Positions 59,626-64,000 of a stretch of 64,000 nt of DNA are shown here, piece by piece; within the stretch, counting starts at the first letter, position 1; each line of letters begins with the position of its first letter. This DNA comes from Oceanicoccus sp. KOV_DT_Chl (GTDB lineage Bacteria; Pseudomonadota; Gammaproteobacteria; Pseudomonadales; Dasaniaceae). The notes under the pieces are model-generated. The model did no database searches, was not told where the DNA came from, and was given only the letters and a program-made list of their open reading frames with translations. The stretch lies in NCBI RefSeq assembly GCF_900120175.1, contig NZ_FQLF01000002.1, positions 2,356,001 to 2,420,000 on the forward strand, read 5' to 3'. The position numbers were made by a program, and so were the translations under genes.

Positions 59626-61228
59626 CTAGCGGGTTTCCTGCTGTAAATCTTTGTACTTATCGTTATTAGAGATAAACGAATATTCTCCAATGGTGCCAAG
59701 CTGCTCAATTAAAAATTTTTTCTCGTCACTTGACGGTGCTTTTTTTAATTGCTGGGAAAAAAACTTCAGGATTTGATCGCTACGGTCTTCTACATCATCA
59801 TTACTGTTATGAATTTTATAGGCTCTGTCGAGATAGACCAGGGCACCGTTGTAATCTTGAAATTTAAGCGCGGTATCTGCTTCGGCAATATAGGTTAACA
59901 CTTTTTGTTGCTGTTCGATGGGGAGCTCCGATAATGGAATGTCGTCATCTACGGCCTCTATCAAAAAGGTGTTGGCAATGATCAGTACTAATACTAGTGT
60001 GCCGCCAATCAATACCCGTCGTGGTCCATTTACGGCCCACTGCAAGCTGGATAAAAATTGGCTGGCGCTCTGGGTGCGTTGTTCTCTTTTTACCGCAATG
60101 GCATTAGTAATTAGACGGCGATAGAGCCACTTAATGGGTTGCTTGAAAGTGGGTTTAAGTTTTAACTCGAGAACATCGGTGGCAAAGGTATTTTCGTAGG
60201 GATGAACGCCAGCCATTAATTCACCGGCTATTATGCCGAGAGCATAAATATCATCGCGAGGGTCGGGTCTAGCCCCTTAAACATTTCTAAACTGGCGTAC
60301 TTGGGAGTGAGAGCATTTAAGTCGCCGGCATCGTAAGTGTCTTTGTACAGTTCGGTGTTAAGCGCGCGAGCAATACCGAAATCTAACACTTTAGTTTGGC
60401 CAGTGTTGGTGTAGAAAATATTGCCCGGCTTTAAATCGGAATGGATAATACCTTTCGAGTGGGCATATTCCAGCGCCTGCGCGATCTCTTTTACGATTTT
60501 GAGAGCAGTTTTGAAGTCTACAACTATATCGGTTTTACCCTTGATGATGGCGTCGAGCGGATGACCGTCCAGCTCTTCCATGGTCATAAAGACGGTTTCA
60601 CCATCACGGTCGAAGTCGTACACAGTAATAATGTTAGGGTGAGCAAGCGCCTGGGTTTTTTTCGCTTCTCGCTGCAGCGAGATAAAAGCGTTAGGGTGTT
60701 GCTGGAAGTCGCCGGTCAGAAGCTTGATGGCGATATTAGGTTGATCGTCATCGGCTTCCACTTTTCGTAAATCGACCGCTTGGCAAACCATGCCCATGCC
60801 ACCTTGGCCCAAAATTCTTTTAATAATGAAGCGGTCTTTGATGGCGTCGCCACCAACCGCGTAGGGCTTGTGCAATGTATTGGTAAGTGGGTTTCTGGTC
60901 TCGGTATAGTTAGTGGTGTTGGCGAATTGTTTACTGGCGGATGCTACTTGAGGGTTTGCACGGTTGGGTGACGGTGAATCGCCGGTGATAGTGTTGTCAT
61001 CTGCGAGCATGCCGGTGTTGGCAATAGAAATTGTGGAGCCAGGCCGGTCGGTGATGGTGGCATCGTCAATGGGTTTGGCGTCAGTGAATGGCACTGGAAT
61101 AATAATGGTGCCATCCTCGTCGCCACGGACTGCCGTTGCGTCGTTGTCCCGCAGCTGGGTTTCTTCTTCGTTATGGTCTAACGATCCGTAAGGGTCGCAT
61201 CGGGGTCGGTTATATTTTTATCGGTCAT
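59626..61228 (-). CDS. Membrane Ser/Thr protein kinase with TPR-like C-terminus, two apparent frameshifts
   Basis: The kinase domain (residues about 95-350) shows the P-loop ILGQGGMGMV, Lys in NIAIKLL, HSDLKPGNI, VLDFGIAR and TPKYASLEMF. One break near 60263-60264 (one lost G on the coding strand, CCGG) reconnects GLDPDPRDDIYALGIIAGEL with MAGVHPYENTF. A second near 61181-61185 reconnects the start ATG at 61228 (MTDKNITDPDATLTD) to LDHNEEETQL. Corrected length is about 534. A membrane helix (VLIGGTLVLVLIIANTFLI) separates the kinase from a periplasmic TPR-like part (ALKFQDYNGALVYLDRAYKI). It heads the unit with the caspase, barrel and heme lipoprotein genes. The long acidic N-terminus is unusual. 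Confidence 0.85.
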
Positions 61229-61372
61229 AAGTGACTATTACTGCGGAGGAAAAATAAAGCGTTGTATGGCTAGCAGTATAGGCGAAATGAGGTGATTAGT
61301 TGGGATTTATTTAGAACAAAAATGGGGGGGCTTGGTTTTGTGCCAAGTCCCCGTGCTTGATGATTAAAAACC

Positions 61373-63307
61373 CTAGCAATTGAGTCGATGTTCAATCAAT
61401 TGGTCAACCACTGAAGGATCAGCCAGTGTCGATGTGTCACCCATGTTATCTAGCTCATTGGCGGCAATTTTGCGCAGGATTCGGCGCATGATTTTTGCAG
61501 AGCGTGTTTTTGGCAAGCCTGGCGCCCATTGAATCAAATCCGGTTTCGCTATGGGGCCAATTTCTTTTACGCACAAGGCAATGAGCTGAGCTTTTAATTC
61601 ATCACTGGGCTGCTGGCCGTCCATTAAGGTGACATAGGCATAGATGCCTTGACCTTTGATATCGTGAGGGTATCCCACCACGGCAGCTTCGGCGACTGCA
61701 TGGTGTAATACCAGCGCGCTTTCCACTTCGGCGGTACCCATGCGGTGGCCAGACACATTCAGCACATCATCGACCCGACCGGTAATCCAGTAGTAGCCAT
61801 CGGCGTCCCTGCGCGCGCCATCACCGGTAAAATAATAGCCGGGATAAGTGCTGAAATAGGTATCGATGCAGCGCTGATGGTCACCAAATACAGTGCGGAT
61901 CTGGCTGGGCCATGAGGCTTTGATAACTAGATTGCCTTCGCCTGCGCCTTCAATTTCGTTGCCATCGTTATCCAGTAGTGCGGGCTGTACGCCGAACATG
62001 GGCTGACAGGCCGAGCCTGGTTTGAGTGCGGTGGCGCCAGGTAAGGGGTTAGCATTTGGGCGCCGGTTTCGGTTTGCCACCAGGTATCGACGATGGGCAG
62101 TTTGGAGTTACCGACCTTTGTAGTACCACTCCCAGGCTTCCGGGTTGATGGGTTCGCCGACGGTACCTAACAATTTTAGTGAGCTTCGAGAGCTGCCGCT
62201 AACAAATTCATCGCCGACCGCCATTAATGCCCGGATGGCAGTGGGTGCGGTATAAAAGATAGCGACTTTATGTTTATCACAAACTTGCCAGCAGCGTGAT
62301 GCATCCGGGTAGGTGGGTACGCCTTCAAATAATAAGGTGATGGCGCCATTGGCTAGCGGACCATAAAGGCAGTAGCTGTGGCCAGTTATCCAGCCGACAT
62401 CGGCAGTACACCAGAACACATCGCCGTCTTTATAATCGAAGGTGTATTTAAAGGTCATGGCCGCTTGTAATAAGTAACCGCCAGTGGTGTGCAGCACCCC
62501 CTTCGGTTTGCCGGTGGAGCCGGAAGTATAGAGAATGAAGAGCGGGTCTTCGCTGTCCATTGATTCGGGCTCGCATTGTGCGTCAGCATTAGCTGTTGCC
62601 TGGTGATACCAAACATCGCGACCTTCGGTCCAGCCAATATCACTGCCGGTGCGTTGGACGGTAATAACGGTATGGACATTGGGGCAGCCCGCCACCGCCT
62701 TATCTGCATTGGCTTTGAGAGGGATCGCTTTACCGGCGCGTACCCCTTCATCTGCGGTAATGAGCACCTGGCAGTCGGAGTCGAGGATGCGGTCTTTTAG
62801 TGCTTCCGGTGAGAAACCGCCGAATACTACTGAGTGAACAGCGCCAATTCTGGCGCAGGCCAGCATTGCATAGGCGGCTTCAGCAATCATTGGCATATAG
62901 ATACAGACGCGGTCGCCTTTGTTAACGCCGCGTTGCCGAAGCACATTGGCGAGTTTACAAACGTGTGAGTGGAGTTCGTTATAGCTGATGGTTTTGCTGT
63001 CATCGGGGTTGTCGCCCTCCCAGATAATAGCGGTTTGCTCTCCGCGGCTGGCTAAGTGGCGGTCGATACAGTTAGTGGTGACATTAAGTTTGCCGTCGAC
63101 AAACCAGGCGGCTTCGGCTTTGCGAAAATCATATTGGCTAACAGCCGACCAGGGTTGGTCCCAGCTAAGGAATTGCTCTGCTTGCTCAGCCCAAAACTGT
63201 TGCGGGTTGCTGATCGAAGCCTGATACATGGTTTGGTATTGTTGCTGGTTGATATGGGCGTTGGCGGCAAAGTCCGCGGGCACGGGGTAAATCTTGGAGT
63301 CACTCAT
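61373..63307 (-). CDS. acs: Acetyl-CoA synthetase, two apparent indels
   Basis: This enzyme makes acetyl-CoA from acetate, ATP and CoA. The N-terminal part has [37 protein letters not shown] and [16 protein letters not shown]. The frame breaks at 62115-62116 (one extra base) and 62045-62048 (one lost base). Between them the true reading is [20 protein letters not shown], followed by [15 protein letters not shown]. The C-terminal part has [20 protein letters not shown] and [14 protein letters not shown], and [13 protein letters not shown], which includes the acetylation Lys region. Corrected length is about 644 residues. The start is ATG 63307 in a normal family position ([10 protein letters not shown]). 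Confidence 0.95.
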
Positions 63308-63500
63308 GGGTCATCTCTTATCTATAAAGGTGATCGTTATTGTTGCTGCAGGCGACAGAGAATAACGGAATTAATCCGGAGGTAAAAGTGAGGCTGGTAA
63401 ATAAGCGTTGAGTAGCTAAGCGGGGGGCAGAAAGGTTTGTTCTGGCGGCGGAGAGTCGTGTTATGGCAGTGGTTTAAAAACGCACTGCCGGATTTTTTGA

Positions 63501-64000
63501 TTAATGGGTGGCTAACATGCCCCAGTCCTGACTGGGGTTTAAGGTCAGGGTGACGTTGTCGATCAATCGGGGTTTGCCAAGTTTGGCGGCAGCAAGAATC
63601 ACAATCTGCTCGGTATCGAGTGTCACTTCGCGCAGTGTTTCGGCATCGCGTACTGAAAAATAGTCAGGCTCAAAGCCGGCGTTTTTCAAGGCATCGGTAC
63701 AGTACTGTTCAAGATCCTGATAGCTGTCGAAACCGCAAGCGATGGCTTCGCGGCACTCAAGCAGGGTTTGATGCAGCGCCGGGGCAATTGAGCGTTGCTC
63801 ATCAGTGAGGTAGCCATTGCGAGAACTCAGGGCTAAGCCGTCGAGGTCGCGAGCGGTTTCAACGCCAATCAGTTCAATCGGCATGCACAGATCTTTGACC
63901 ATTTTTTCAATAATGGCTAATTGCTGAAAATCTTTTTTGCCGAAAATCGCCACATCAGGCTGCACGATCTGGAACAATTTATTAACGACTGTGGCTACCC
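63501..64000 (-). CDS. panC: Pantothenate synthetase, partial
   Basis: PanC condenses pantoate with beta-alanine using ATP. The C-terminal 166 residues are present, and the gene continues past the right edge. Visible motifs are QPDVAIFGKKDFQQLAIIEK, the active-site region RDLDGLALSSRNGYLT and the C-terminal PDYFSVRDAETL. The 3' end at 63501 is a normal stop after GMLATH. No frame disturbance is seen in this part. A neighbouring panB is expected beyond the window. Confidence 0.95.
   Translation of the reverse strand, partial: VATVVNKLFQIVQPDVAIFGKKDFQQLAIIEKMVKDLCMPIELIGVETARDLDGLALSSRNGYLTDEQRSIAPALHQTLLECREAIACGFDSYQDLEQYCTDALKNAGFEPDYFSVRDAETLREVTLDTEQIVILAAAKLGKPRLIDNVTLTLNPSQDWGMLATH

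Overview
The window is chromosomal DNA from a gammaproteobacterium. The left part carries the Pseudomonas-type order queG / nnr-tsaE-amiB-mutL-(GGDEF)-miaA-hfq-hflX-hflK-hflC-DUF2065-hisZ-purA. Moderate GC, a TRAP transporter, several GGDEF proteins, acyl-CoA metabolism genes and many exported repeat or adhesion-like proteins fit a free-living, probably marine member of the Cellvibrionales/Spongiibacteraceae type. That placement is inference; no rRNA or tRNA gene was seen.

Layout. 1-1.9 kb: end of a TRAP transporter and a SRPBCC protein. 1.9-18.2 kb: the conserved housekeeping block, interrupted by a THI5/NMT1-GGDEF diguanylate cyclase between mutL and miaA, and closed by a bidirectional terminator. 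18.2-19.2 kb: a second diguanylate cyclase. 19.8-27.5 kb (+): an accessory cluster with two exported proteins sharing a domain, an outer-membrane barrel, an ECF sigma factor, an anti-sigma factor and a subtilisin-like protease. 27.8-38.5 kb (-): a convergent cluster with a second, closely related but orphan ECF sigma factor, two paralogous hybrid histidine kinases, a stand-alone receiver, a NarL-type regulator, exported proteins (one with a CARDB domain), and a pair of paralogous 195-residue proteins at its two ends. 38.8-44.5 kb: two thiolases, an acyl-CoA dehydrogenase, a SnoaL-like protein and a divergent AraC-type regulator. 44.6-50.7 kb: a membrane diguanylate cyclase, a lipoprotein, a tiny cysteine-containing ORF, a protein with a zinc-metallopeptidase motif, fbp and a MORN-repeat protein. 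51-61.2 kb (-): a probable four-gene operon encoding a Ser/Thr kinase, an exported caspase-fold (C14) protein with Sel1 repeats, an outer-membrane barrel, and a 1779-residue lipoprotein with c-type heme motifs and FN3 repeats. 61.4-64 kb: acs and a partial panC.

A striking technical feature is that at least twelve genes, several of them housekeeping (nnr, hflX, hflK, hflC, hisZ, fbp, acs), are broken by single-base indels, mostly one base lost from a G/C run. Each reading frame continues after the indel and restores the normal family length. The pattern looks like residual sequencing error, and I annotate these genes as whole genes with the break positions given.

The two regions most worth following as possible undescribed systems are the convergent double-ECF surface/regulatory locus (19.8-38.5 kb) and the kinase-caspase-barrel-heme lipoprotein operon (51-61.2 kb).
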